Assembly (NCBI GenBank): GCA_024233935.1 | Contig: JACKOY010000010.1 | Location: 62,001-126,000, forward strand | From: Spirochaetales bacterium | GTDB taxonomy: Bacteria > Spirochaetota > Leptospiria > Leptospirales > Leptonemataceae | Length of the DNA stretch: 64,000 bases | Reading direction: 5' to 3' | In this document: one piece after another, positions 1 through 8,310 of the stretch | How positions within the stretch are numbered: position 1 is the first letter of the stretch | How the letters are laid out: each line of letters starts with the position of its first letter | Notes under the pieces: model-generated | The model's input: only the letters and a program-made list of their open reading frames with translations | What the model was told of the DNA's origin: nothing | The model's database searches: none | Position numbers and translations under genes: made by a program

Positions 1-1089
1 TGGTTGCTGGTTCTCTTCTGGATCCATGTTTTTTTTGCCGTGGCAGCGATCGTGCTCTCGTTGGCCGGCTTTGTGCGGTTGCCCCGCACCATCGCTCCGT
101 TCAATTTGCTCCTCTTGATCACGATTGTCGTCTTTCTGGTGATGCTCGTGTTCTGGGTGCGCGTCGGCGATGAATCGGCCCGCGCCTTTGTCTACGGCAT
201 ACTGGTTCTCGTTCTTTTTGCCGTGCATGACATACTGGCCAATCTGCTTTTGATTCCCTGGCAGCGCAGCGTCTCCCATTGGGGGGCCCTTGCGTTTACG
301 ATCAATCTGTCCTTGCTTCTGATCCGTCGGGTTCAGGCGACGCGGCGGCTGCTCCATGAGTACTCGCTGGAAATGGATCTGGCCCGTTCCATGCAGAAGG
401 CGCTCTTGCCCAGCCCCGCCATCTCGTGTCCGCGGCTGCGGGTATATGCACATTACGAACCGGCCCGCGATGTGGGGGGCGACTACTACGCCTTTGGCCC
501 CAACGATGAGCGCTCCCTCGGCATTCTGGTTGCAGACGTGACCGGCCACGGGCTTTCGGCCTCGCTGATCGCCGGCATGGTCCAGACCGCCTTCATCGCG
601 GCGCGCCAGCGGGGGACCGGGCCGGGTCGCACGCTGGAGAGCATGAACCACATTTTGTTCGGAAACGCCGCCGGCCAGGTCAGCACCGCGCTTCTGGTGC
701 AAATCGATGTGAAGCACCGCCACGCGACGCTGGCCTGCGCCGGGCATCCGCCGGCCATTCTGCTCCGCCAGGGGCGCCTGACCGAAATCCACGCCCGCGG
801 TCCGGCCCTGGGCTGGCGGCCGCGAATTCGACCCAACGAAGTGCGATTCGCCTATAAAGAAGGAGACCGCATGATTTTGTATACCGATGGACTGGTCGAG
901 GCGCGCAATCCGGCCGGGCAGATCTTTGGCTTCGAAAAGCTTCTGAGTCTGGTGCAGAAATACGGGGCCGCACCGGCGCCCGACCTGGTGGAAGCTTTGC
1001 TTGCGGCGCTCAAGCGGTTCTGCCTGGACGATTCCCTGGAAGACGACGCTACCCTGCTGGTTGTGGATTTCTTGCCCGATCGGGTGTGA
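1..1089 (+). CDS. Membrane-anchored SpoIIE-type PP2C phosphatase (5' end cut by window edge)
   Basis: Serine/threonine phosphatase of the SpoIIE/RsbU (PPM) type behind a membrane domain. The frame is open to base 1, so the true start lies outside the window and the TTG at base 4 need not be a start. Counting from that TTG, residues 1-110 hold about four hydrophobic helices, resembling the end of a 7TMR-DISM membrane module. A short helical linker leads into the phosphatase domain (about 125-361). Metal-binding positions are intact: GGD ending at D160, ADVTGHG around D178, YTDG with D295 and the EDD pair D347-D348. Such enzymes usually dephosphorylate STAS anti-anti-sigma factors; the substrate here is unknown. 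The membrane part probably senses an envelope or small-molecule signal. Confidence 0.9.
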   Translation, partial: WLLVLFWIHVFFAVAAIVLSLAGFVRLPRTIAPFNLLLLITIVVFLVMLVFWVRVGDESARAFVYGILVLVLFAVHDILANLLLIPWQRSVSHWGALAFTINLSLLLIRRVQATRRLLHEYSLEMDLARSMQKALLPSPAISCPRLRVYAHYEPARDVGGDYYAFGPNDERSLGILVADVTGHGLSASLIAGMVQTAFIAARQRGTGPGRTLESMNHILFGNAAGQVSTALLVQIDVKHRHATLACAGHPPAILLRQGRLTEIHARGPALGWRPRIRPNEVRFAYKEGDRMILYTDGLVEARNPAGQIFGFEKLLSLVQKYGAAPAPDLVEALLAALKRFCLDDSLEDDATLLVVDFLPDRV

Positions 1090-1177
1090 AATTCCAGAGC
1101 AAAAGCGCGCGCGGTTTGCATCGCGAGGCGGTTTCCTTTTTCACTTTGCAAATGGCCGGCGGGCCCCAGCCTGCGTC

Positions 1178-2380
1178 ATGCAGGATATCCAGAAACTTGA
1201 ATCTGCCGGCGACTACAACGGCGTAATCAATGCAGTGCGGGAACGCGTCGCAAAAGATCGGCGGGCCTTTACCGATTCTTCCATCAAAGCCTGGTGCGGT
1301 CGACGCTGGCGCAATCTGTTTATCAACGAAGCTGTCAAGGATGAGACAGCCCTGAAGGCCGCGAGCGGGGGGCTTTTCTCTTTTGGTGATAAGCGCGGCG
1401 ACCGACAGAAAATCGCCGAACGATACCTGCGCGGAGATGGTCCGAATGAATGGAATGTGGAGATGCCCCTGGCCCAGGTGCCGGCTCTCAAGAATGTGAC
1501 TTTGCTTTTCTGTCCCGGCATGCTCAACGGCCTGCTCCCGGTACGGGCCTTCCAGGAAGCTCTGCCGGCAATAGAACAGAAGCACGGCTGGCCAATTTTG
1601 CGCGCGGATCTGCACCCCATGCGCGGTTGCGAAGCCAATATTGCCGACCTGGAAGCCGCCCTGGAACGTGGCACGGGTCTGGCCGCCGACTGCAGCGTCA
1701 TCCCGGCCGATCGGGCAAAAAAGCCAGGCGATGTATTTATCATTTCTTACAGCAAGGGCACTCCCGATGTGCTTCACCTGCTTGTGCGCCATCCGGAACT
1801 CAAGAGTCGCGTGCGCGCGATCTTTAACTGGGCCGGAGCGCCGGGCGGTTCGTACCTTGCCGACGATATCTACAACTCCGTCAAGGACCTGCCTATCGAT
1901 CTGGATCAGACCCCGGTCGGAAGGTTACTTACAACCGTGTCGCCTGTCATTCAAACCGAGTCGATGCGACGCCTGCCCGAGTTCGACATCAAGACCTGTG
2001 TGCACGATGTAACGACGCCGGTGCGTTCTGCGTTCATGGCCGAGCACCGCGATTTCCTGGATGGGCTCGGTATTCCGTTTTTTAACATAACCGGATCGAC
2101 CAACGCCCTTGAGGTGCCTTATTTTCAGATCCAGGGAGTGAATCAGCTCAATCGTTACGACGCCAACAACGACATGCAGGTCACGCAAGATCAGGCCAAA
2201 GTCAAAATGCCCATGGCAACCGATCTGGCAATGCTCCACGGTCACCACTGGGATGTTTCTTACAGTCCCTTTCCGAACCGCATGCGATTCGGTTCTCCGC
2301 ACCTGGACCATCCCTTTCCGAAAGAGGCGGCGGCCATGGCCATGTTCCTGCTCGCGGCCGAACTGGGATTGATCGACTGA
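1178..2380 (+). CDS. Alpha/beta-hydrolase-like protein of unknown function
   Basis: About 400 residues from an ATG at 1178. The frame is open further upstream, but that stretch overlaps the previous gene and reads as non-coding. I do not recognise a named family. After a helical N-terminus, residues 105-120 (VTLLFCPGMLNG) look like the first beta-strand and oxyanion loop of an alpha/beta hydrolase. Residues 188-197 (IISYSKGTPD) look like the nucleophile elbow, with S192 as candidate catalytic serine. A His-rich stretch (LHGHHWD) near the C-terminus could supply the acid/base His. No signal peptide is visible, so it is probably cytoplasmic. Esterase or lipase activity is inference only. It is convergent with the next gene, 26 bases away. 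Confidence 0.75.
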   Translation: MQDIQKLESAGDYNGVINAVRERVAKDRRAFTDSSIKAWCGRRWRNLFINEAVKDETALKAASGGLFSFGDKRGDRQKIAERYLRGDGPNEWNVEMPLAQVPALKNVTLLFCPGMLNGLLPVRAFQEALPAIEQKHGWPILRADLHPMRGCEANIADLEAALERGTGLAADCSVIPADRAKKPGDVFIISYSKGTPDVLHLLVRHPELKSRVRAIFNWAGAPGGSYLADDIYNSVKDLPIDLDQTPVGRLLTTVSPVIQTESMRRLPEFDIKTCVHDVTTPVRSAFMAEHRDFLDGLGIPFFNITGSTNALEVPYFQIQGVNQLNRYDANNDMQVTQDQAKVKMPMATDLAMLHGHHWDVSYSPFPNRMRFGSPHLDHPFPKEAAAMAMFLLAAELGLID

Positions 2381-2406
2381 CGGGCGTGAACCAATAGCGA
2401 GCGCTC

Positions 2407-4083
2407 TCAGCCCGCGGAGAAACTGGCCGGCTTGCCGTTCGGAAGCGGCAGGGCCTCAAACGCGCTGACCGGTGGCTCGACTTCGGAAGGGTCGGCGGAG
2501 TCGGTCGGTTTGATCCACTTCAAGTTGTAAAGGTCCGTCCGTCGGTCCAGAAAGTTGCGTACGCTGCCCTGGTAGCGCAGGTCTTTTAAGAGGTCCAGAT
2601 CCAGGTCGGTCACCAGGGTCATTTCGGTGTTGGGTGTCGCTTCGGCGGCAATGGCGTCGTGGGCAAAGGGAAAGTCGGCGGGCGTAAAGACCGCCGCCTG
2701 GGAGTACTGGATGTCCATATTCTCGACCCGGGGCAGGTTGCCGACGGAGCCCGTAATGACCACGTAGCATTCGTTTTCGATCGCGCGGGCCTGGGCGCAC
2801 CGACGGACGCGCAAATATCCGTTCTTGGTGTCCGTCCAGTAGGGAACAAAAAGAATCTTCATGCCCTGTTCGGCCAACAGCCGCGGCAGTTCCGGAAACT
2901 CCACATCATAGCAGATCAAAATTCCGACTTTCCCGACATCGGTTTCGAATACGGAAAGTTGATTTCCACCGACCATACCCCAGTAACTGAATTCATCCGG
3001 TGTCACGTGCAACTTGCTCTGGCTGGCCCGGGTTCCGTCCCGGCGGCACAGGTAGCTGACGTTGTAGAGCTTTTCCTCGGCCATGACCGGCATGGAGCCG
3101 GCAATGATGTTAACATTGTACGAAACCGCGAGGCGACTGATGGCTTCCACTATGGAATCGGTGTGACTCGCCAGGTGGCGGATCGCGGCCGCCGCGCTGC
3201 GGTCATTTGACTCGGCCATCAGGGGGCCATTAAAAAACTCCGGCAGCAAAACGAAGTCCGCCTTGTAGCCAGCAATGGCGTCTACGAAATACTCGACCTG
3301 GTCGATGATTCCGTCCTCGCCGTGCACGCGCCGCATTTGCCACTGAACAGCGCCAACCCGAACCACCGTCTTGCGTGTCGAAAGGATCGGGCGGTCGGGG
3401 TCTTCGTAATAAATATTAATCCATTCCAGGAGGGCGGCATAGGAGCCCGATTCCCTGTCCTCGGGAATGTAATCGCGCAAAATCTTGCGTACGTGAAAGT
3501 CATTCTTCAACTGGAAGCTCAACACCGGATCTCGGATCTCAGCGCTCTTGACCCGACTGATGTATTCTTTTACCGACATCTCGTTGGCGTGTACGTGATA
3601 CCCGGGTATCCGTCCGCCGGTAATGATGCGGCGCAGGTTCAGTTCTTCGCAGAGTTGCTTGCGGGCGTCGTAGAGTCGGCGGCCCAGGCGCAGGTCCCGG
3701 TATTCCGGGTGCACGAAAACATCGATTCCGTAAAGTGTATCGCCTTCCTCATCGTGATTGGACCAGCGTCCATCGGTTCCCGTAATCTGGTCGTAGCTGT
3801 GGTTGTCGCCAAAGCGGGAGTACTGAACAATCAGGCTGAGCGCAGCGGCCACGACCTTGCCATTGTCCTCAATGCAAATCTGGCCTTCGGGAAACGCAGC
3901 CAGCAACGATTCGAACGAAGACTGCTTCCAGGCGCCGCCCATACGAGCATACACCTGATTCATGATTTCGTTTACGTCGTCGTAGTCAGCGACGTTCAGC
4001 GTACGCAAGAACAGTCGATGGGTTCCATCCTGGAGCGGAGTCTCTTCCGGGGATAGGGCCTGGGGTTTGCGGTTGTTGGGCAT
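2407..4083 (-). CDS. GNAT acetyltransferase / carbon-nitrogen hydrolase (nitrilase) fusion
   Basis: 558 residues from an ATG at 4083; upstream in-frame residues are Arg/Pro-rich and look non-coding. Residues 20-200 form a GNAT acyltransferase domain, with the acetyl-CoA loop in VHPEYRDLRLGRRLYDARK (about 125-143). Residues 240-530 form a nitrilase-superfamily domain with a complete catalytic triad: E282 in LLPEFFNG, K357 in SKLHVTPDE and C391 in ILICYDVEFPE. The same two-domain arrangement is known in other bacteria (Bacillus YhcX type), where the substrate is unsettled; an amidase acting on small C-N bonds is likely. It lies 47 bases behind the MFS transporter on the same strand, so the two may be cotranscribed and share a substrate. 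Confidence 0.9.
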   Translation of the reverse strand: MPNNRKPQALSPEETPLQDGTHRLFLRTLNVADYDDVNEIMNQVYARMGGAWKQSSFESLLAAFPEGQICIEDNGKVVAAALSLIVQYSRFGDNHSYDQITGTDGRWSNHDEEGDTLYGIDVFVHPEYRDLRLGRRLYDARKQLCEELNLRRIITGGRIPGYHVHANEMSVKEYISRVKSAEIRDPVLSFQLKNDFHVRKILRDYIPEDRESGSYAALLEWINIYYEDPDRPILSTRKTVVRVGAVQWQMRRVHGEDGIIDQVEYFVDAIAGYKADFVLLPEFFNGPLMAESNDRSAAAAIRHLASHTDSIVEAISRLAVSYNVNIIAGSMPVMAEEKLYNVSYLCRRDGTRASQSKLHVTPDEFSYWGMVGGNQLSVFETDVGKVGILICYDVEFPELPRLLAEQGMKILFVPYWTDTKNGYLRVRRCAQARAIENECYVVITGSVGNLPRVENMDIQYSQAAVFTPADFPFAHDAIAAEATPNTEMTLVTDLDLDLLKDLRYQGSVRNFLDRRTDLYNLKWIKPTDSADPSEVEPPVSAFEALPLPNGKPASFSAG

Positions 4084-4130
4084 ATTCTTACGAAAAGAGA
4101 CGCGGCGGCCGCAGACAATCATAATAATCG

Positions 4131-5681
4131 TTACAGCGGCGGGTCGGTTCTGTGGTGGCGATCGATTGTCAGGGCAGCTGTCGCGCCGCCCGCAATTGCC
4201 AGCGCCCCGGCCAGGCAGGCGATCCATCGAAATCCCTTTTCGAAGGCGCGCACGACCGCCATGCGCACCAGTCGGGTTTCTTCCGCAGGCGTGCCCTCGG
4301 GTGCGTGCAGTTCCGACAGGCGGGCTCGTTCATTGATCATGGCCTGAGCCAGCTCCGTTGGGATGCGCGGGTGCCTCAGCGATTGTTCCAGCTCGGCGTT
4401 GAAAATGGAAATCAAAACGACGCCGAATACGGCGATGGCGAATAGGCCTGCGGCCCGGGCGACCGCATTGTTTACACCCGAAGCAATACCCGATCGATTC
4501 TGGCCGACGGCTGCCATAACGGTCGAGGTCAGGGGCGCCACCGTAATTGCCATACCGGCGGACATGATCAGGATGGCCGGCAGAAGGTCGCGCACATAGT
4601 TCTCGTGCGGCACCGCAAAGGCGAAGGCAAAGAAGCCCAGGCCGGCAATAGAAGGCCCTGCTATCAACAGCTTTCGACGTCCGAAGCGACGCACGAGTAT
4701 GCCGGAACCCAAAGACAGGAGCACCATCAAAGCGACAAAAGGCAACAGGGCCATGCCGGCCAGAAGAGGACGATAGTTCAGTATGCCGATCAACTCAAAC
4801 GGCAGAAAAAAGAGAAAGCCCGAAAGACCCATGTACAAAAACAGCGTCAGCAGGTTTGCGCCGGCAAAGGCGGCGTTTCCAAACAGTCCCGGCGGCATCA
4901 TTGGTTGTTCGGTACGCTTCTCGTGCCAGAGAAAGAGCAGCAGCAAAAGAATGCCCGCACTCAGAGTGGCAGCGATGCGCGGTTCCCGAAGAGAATTGCC
5001 GGGCAATTCGATCAGGCCGTAAACCAGGCTGCCCATACCCATCGCGGCCAGCACGGCGCCCCACCAGTCGATTCCCGGCGCCCGGCTTTCGTCCCGGCTT
5101 TCCGGAACGCCGGAGTACAGAGTGACGAGGACCAGAACCGCCAGGGGCACGTTCAAAAAGAAGATATAGCGCCACGAAAACGTTTCGCCCAGGTATCCCC
5201 CCAGAACCGGGCCAATCGCGGTCATGAGCGCACTTGAGGCCGACCAGATGCCGATTGCGGCTGGCTGTCGTTCGGTTGGGAAAAAGGCGTTGATAATCGA
5301 GAGACTGCCGGGTACCAGCAGGGCGCCGCCAATACCCTGGAAGGCGCGCGCGGCAACCAACGCGCCTGTGTGAGGCGCCAGGCCGCAGGCCACGGAACTC
5401 AACGAGAAGATCAGCACTCCGAACGCAAACATACGGCGGCGTCCGTAACTATCACCCAGCGCTCCGCCAATCAAGATCAGGGCCGAGAGTGTCAGAATGT
5501 AGGCCGTCGCGATCCACTGCGCTCCGGAGATGCCGGACTTGAGATCACTTTTGATGAGCGGCAGGACGACGTTCAGGGCCGAGTAGTCAATGAAGGACAT
5601 GGCCGAGCCGGTAATGGTGGCCAGCAGGACCGGAAATCCGCTTTGTGCTTGCCTTTTCGAAACCGACGGATCTGAATTCAC
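4131..5681 (-). CDS. MFS transporter, DHA2 (EmrB/QacA-like) drug:proton antiporter family
   Basis: About 516 residues with roughly 14 hydrophobic helices, the size and topology of the DHA2 branch of the major facilitator superfamily. Visible signatures are the helix-1 motif FIDYSALNVVLP, motif A GALGDSYGRRR in the first cytoplasmic loop, and an antiporter motif C-like GPVLGGYL. These proteins export drugs, detergents or lipid-like compounds using the proton gradient; the substrate cannot be told. The start is a GTG at 5681, preceded by AGGG; an in-frame GTG at 5696 would overlap the divergent gene beginning at 5685. Divergent with the small secreted protein, so the two promoters must overlap the coding ends. 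The GNAT-nitrilase follows 47 bases downstream. Confidence 0.9.
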   Translation of the reverse strand: MNSDPSVSKRQAQSGFPVLLATITGSAMSFIDYSALNVVLPLIKSDLKSGISGAQWIATAYILTLSALILIGGALGDSYGRRRMFAFGVLIFSLSSVACGLAPHTGALVAARAFQGIGGALLVPGSLSIINAFFPTERQPAAIGIWSASSALMTAIGPVLGGYLGETFSWRYIFFLNVPLAVLVLVTLYSGVPESRDESRAPGIDWWGAVLAAMGMGSLVYGLIELPGNSLREPRIAATLSAGILLLLLFLWHEKRTEQPMMPPGLFGNAAFAGANLLTLFLYMGLSGFLFFLPFELIGILNYRPLLAGMALLPFVALMVLLSLGSGILVRRFGRRKLLIAGPSIAGLGFFAFAFAVPHENYVRDLLPAILIMSAGMAITVAPLTSTVMAAVGQNRSGIASGVNNAVARAAGLFAIAVFGVVLISIFNAELEQSLRHPRIPTELAQAMINERARLSELHAPEGTPAEETRLVRMAVVRAFEKGFRWIACLAGALAIAGGATAALTIDRHHRTDPPL

Positions 5682-5684
5682 CCT

Positions 5685-6020
5685 ATGACCCTGCACGCTC
5701 TGGTCCGCGTCGTCATTGTCCTGATGCTCGTGTTGGGTCCGCTTTCCGATCTGGCTTCATCGAATCCGATCGACTCCGGTTGCACGTTTGAGGGCGTATT
5801 TCTGGCCGGAAAGGTTCAGGTCGTAGAACACTTTCCTGATTTTCGGGTCCAGATCGTGACTTCCTTTCCGGACCTGAAAGTTCAGCGGGTCGATCACTTT
5901 CCCGACGATTGCGGCCAGTGGCAGTTCGTCGAGCACTTCCCTGACTTCAAGGTCCAGTTCGTCGAGTCCTTCGGCGATTTCAAGATTCAGTTTGTGGATC
6001 ATTTCCCGGGTCTGAACTGA
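5685..6020 (+). CDS. Small secreted repeat protein, probable 7(1) septoil-knot family
   Basis: 111 residues with a signal peptide (about 1-26, hydrophobic RVVIVLMLVLGPL). The mature part is almost entirely six degenerate units of about 11 residues following the pattern [KR][VI]Q-x-V-x-x-F-x-D-[FL]: KVQVVEHFPDF, RVQIVTSFPDL, KVQRVDHFPDD, then after CGQW: QFVEHFPDF, KVQFVESFGDF, KIQFVDHFPG. Two cysteines (in SGCTF and DCGQW) could form a disulfide in the periplasm. I recall this repeat grammar from the Septknot family (annotated as 7(1) septoil knot domain proteins), predicted to fold into a seven-crossing knot; that assignment is from memory and untested. Function unknown. It diverges from the MFS gene, with starts only 4 bases apart. 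Confidence 0.75.
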   Translation: MTLHALVRVVIVLMLVLGPLSDLASSNPIDSGCTFEGVFLAGKVQVVEHFPDFRVQIVTSFPDLKVQRVDHFPDDCGQWQFVEHFPDFKVQFVESFGDFKIQFVDHFPGLN

Positions 6021-6173
6021 TACCGGCCTGGTCGCCGTGTACGCTCTGGCCGGGATGGTCTGATGGCGTGACCGCGCGGGTCCCGGCCGGAGCGGGAGTT
6101 CGGTGGCACTTGTGGTTTCAGCGAATTTACTTGCCCCGCACGCGCTGTTTTCTCAACCTGTCGCACTCCCGTC

Positions 6174-6962
6174 ATGAAAGCGCGCAACAAACAGGCATGG
6201 GTGGAGATATGGTCCGAGAACCCGCCTCCGGGCTATAGCGGCACGATCGAACATTCCTCTTTCTGGCATTCGGTGCTGGAGCATGTCGGAACGTACGGCT
6301 ACCCGCTGATCTTTGCTTTCACTCTGCATGGCAGCCTGGCCGTGTTGCTGCGTCTCGATGCGCTCTGGGCATTGTTGCCTCTGGCTGTTCTGGCATGGGC
6401 CGCCAGCGACGTGATAACCGGGACCGCCCACTGGATGTTCGACAATTACTTCTCGGAAAGCACTCCGGTTCTGGGTTCGACCTTCGTGCGTCCGTTTCGC
6501 GCACACCATCTCTATCCCCGGGACATCTGCAAGCACGACGTTGTGCTCACCATTGGCAACACCTGCATTGCGGCTACACCCGTCCAGGGAGCCCTGTTGG
6601 TTCTGGCGTACGCAAGCGAGGACTCGGTCTTCTGGTCTCTTTTTACTCTATTCGCTTCCATTACGATTTTTGCGACGGTGCTTACGAATCTGTTTCATCG
6701 TTGGGCGCACGCAGAGTCTGTGCCCGCTTTCGTGAAAATCTTACAAAAGCTGCATTTGATACTACCCGGCCGTCATCACGATGTTCATCATGTCGCGCCT
6801 CACGATCGTCATTACTGCATTACCTGCGGCTGGATGGACCGACCGCTGGAGTGGGTGTTCTACTTCTCGTCTCTCGAGAAAATTATCGCCTGGTTTGGCG
6901 TGTTGCCGGTTCACCGGAGACCCGAAGAGCCGACGGCCGCTGCAAATCGAGTAGTAGCCTGA
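6174..6962 (+). CDS. carF: CarF/TMEM189-type plasmanylethanolamine desaturase
   Basis: 262-residue membrane protein of the Kua/TMEM189/CarF lipid-desaturase family, which introduces the vinyl-ether double bond that makes plasmalogens from plasmanyl lipids. Three or four hydrophobic helices alternate with His clusters expected for a di-iron oxygen-dependent enzyme: H86 in GTAHWMFDNY, H111-H112 in FRAHHLYP, H121, H175 and H179 in FHRWAH, H201-H202 and H205-H206 in GRHHDVHH, H210 and H213 in HDRHYCIT. The end CITCGWMD-RPLEW is typical of the family. Length matches bacterial CarF. It needs O2 and an electron donor, suggesting an aerobic lifestyle and ether lipids. Convergent with the next gene, only 4 bases apart. 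No other plasmalogen gene is nearby. Confidence 0.88.
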   Translation: MKARNKQAWVEIWSENPPPGYSGTIEHSSFWHSVLEHVGTYGYPLIFAFTLHGSLAVLLRLDALWALLPLAVLAWAASDVITGTAHWMFDNYFSESTPVLGSTFVRPFRAHHLYPRDICKHDVVLTIGNTCIAATPVQGALLVLAYASEDSVFWSLFTLFASITIFATVLTNLFHRWAHAESVPAFVKILQKLHLILPGRHHDVHHVAPHDRHYCITCGWMDRPLEWVFYFSSLEKIIAWFGVLPVHRRPEEPTAAANRVVA

Positions 6963-6966
6963 GTTG

Positions 6967-7746
6967 TCAGCGGACCTCGGCGATCAGGAAGGTCATGTCG
7001 TCGTGGGCCGGCCCGCTATGGAAACGTTCCAGTTCCGTGCGCACTGTTTTTTTCACTTCTGCCGGGGGCGCGTCGACCTCGTGATTCAAGATTTCAACCA
7101 GACGTGTGAGGCCGAACGCCCGCGTGCCGCGCACTGTTTCGGGTAGTTCCACGACGCCATCGGTAAACAGAAAGATCCGGTCTCCCTGGTTCAGGCCGAG
7201 CGAAAGCTGCCTGTAAGGCATTCGTCGGCGTGCTCCCAGAGGAAGGCGGGCTCCGCTCAGCGGTGTGATTTGATCCACAGACTGCCAGCCCGTGCCGGCC
7301 GACCGACGTAGCACCAGGGGCGCCGGATGGCCGGCCAGACTGTAATGCAGTCTGCGAAACGGACGAAAGTAACTCAGGATACCCGCCGTCGAAAGCGCCT
7401 GCAGGCCCCGTGCATACACCTGCTTGCTGAGCGAACGCAGTATGCGGTGGTTGGCCCGGCGATTCAGATAACGCTGCATGCCGGCGTAGAGCCAGGCGCT
7501 TTGCTCGGCGGCTTGCTCGCCGTGCCCCACGACGTCGGCGATGGCCAGCCTCGTTAGGGCGTTTTTCTTACAGACACTCAGGTAGTGAATGTCACCACCG
7601 CGCACTCCATTGGCAGCCCGGGTATAGAGGCTCGCGATCAGTCCGTCCGATTCGATGTCGGCGTCATTGTTCTCGATCCCGCCCCATATCTGTCCGCATT
7701 GCAACGCCCGGGTCCGGGGCAGGCTCGTCATCGAAAGCAGTGGCAT
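6967..7746 (-). CDS. SpoIIE-type PP2C phosphatase, single-domain
   Basis: 259 residues with no visible membrane segment. The whole protein is a phosphatase domain of the SpoIIE/RsbU type. Metal ligands are present in GGDIHYL (about 50-56), IADVVGHG (about 69-76), FTDGVVEL and the C-terminal AHDDMTFL. The N-terminus before GGD is shorter than usual and lacks a recognisable sensor, so regulation would have to come from partner proteins. Expected role: dephosphorylation of a STAS-domain anti-anti-sigma factor. It stands alone between two plus-strand genes. Confidence 0.88.
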   Translation of the reverse strand: MPLLSMTSLPRTRALQCGQIWGGIENNDADIESDGLIASLYTRAANGVRGGDIHYLSVCKKNALTRLAIADVVGHGEQAAEQSAWLYAGMQRYLNRRANHRILRSLSKQVYARGLQALSTAGILSYFRPFRRLHYSLAGHPAPLVLRRSAGTGWQSVDQITPLSGARLPLGARRRMPYRQLSLGLNQGDRIFLFTDGVVELPETVRGTRAFGLTRLVEILNHEVDAPPAEVKKTVRTELERFHSGPAHDDMTFLIAEVR

Positions 7747-7843
7747 GCTCTAAGAAAGCCGACGGCGGTCCCGACCGGCCATCCAATATTGGCCGCCCGG
7801 GTAAATGCCTTGCGGGGCCGCCCCGGCGTGGCCCCCTGGCACT

Positions 7844-8302
7844 ATGTTATGGGTCCGAGTCGCTCACCTGGGCCTGGCATTCGTTCTTTGCTGGCTTTCC
7901 CTGTATTGTCGGGGGGCCCAACGCTCCCAGGCGATGGCCTCCTGGGCGGCTCGTTACATGGCGGGCGAAACGGCCCGTTGCCCCTGTGCCGTGACCCTTT
8001 CCTGCCATTTGAGCGGCCGGCAGGCCCGTTGCGATGTGGAGTTGACCCAGGCCGGCGCAACCACAACCTATGCCGCTCTTCCTGTGCGAATATCTGCGCG
8101 GGAAGTGCGTCTGATCGCTCCCGGCGCGGCCTACACGGACTCTACGGCAACCCACGCCACAGTCCATCGGGCCTTGATCGCCCGGAGCGCCGACGGGCTT
8201 TATCGTTTCGAAATCGCCTGGATGACGCTCGCCGCGGAAGGCGAAGAGGGCCTGATTCTGCGGCGTCGCTTCTGCAGCGGCCTGGTTCCCGTGGCGCTCT
8301 GA
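7844..8302 (+). CDS. Small secreted protein, unknown
   Basis: 152 residues from ATG 7844. The N-terminus MLWVRVAHLGLAFVLCWLSL looks like a signal peptide, followed by a Cys-containing region (RCPCAVTLSCHLSGRQARC, about 40-65) with four closely spaced cysteines that could form disulfides, then a beta-rich segment. No family recognised. A longer in-frame version from 7805 is possible but adds only Pro/Gly-rich residues. The opposite strand is also open here (7847-8314) but encodes a less protein-like sequence. Stop lies 8 bases from the convergent kinase gene. Modest confidence that this is a real gene. Confidence 0.5.
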   Translation: MLWVRVAHLGLAFVLCWLSLYCRGAQRSQAMASWAARYMAGETARCPCAVTLSCHLSGRQARCDVELTQAGATTTYAALPVRISAREVRLIAPGAAYTDSTATHATVHRALIARSADGLYRFEIAWMTLAAEGEEGLILRRRFCSGLVPVAL

Positions 8303-8310
8303 GCCAGCCC

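Noticed and set aside
2659..3210. Long open frame on the plus strand opposite the nitrilase
   Set aside because: The minus-strand protein has clear GNAT and nitrilase motifs with a complete catalytic triad; the opposite frame matches nothing.
4084..4227. N-terminal extension of the GNAT-nitrilase gene
   Set aside because: It would overlap the MFS gene end, and the extra residues are Arg/Pro-rich and unlike a GNAT N-terminus.
6021..6173. GC-rich inverted repeats after the septoil-knot gene as a terminator
   Set aside because: Arms are only 6 bases with a long loop and there is no T-run.
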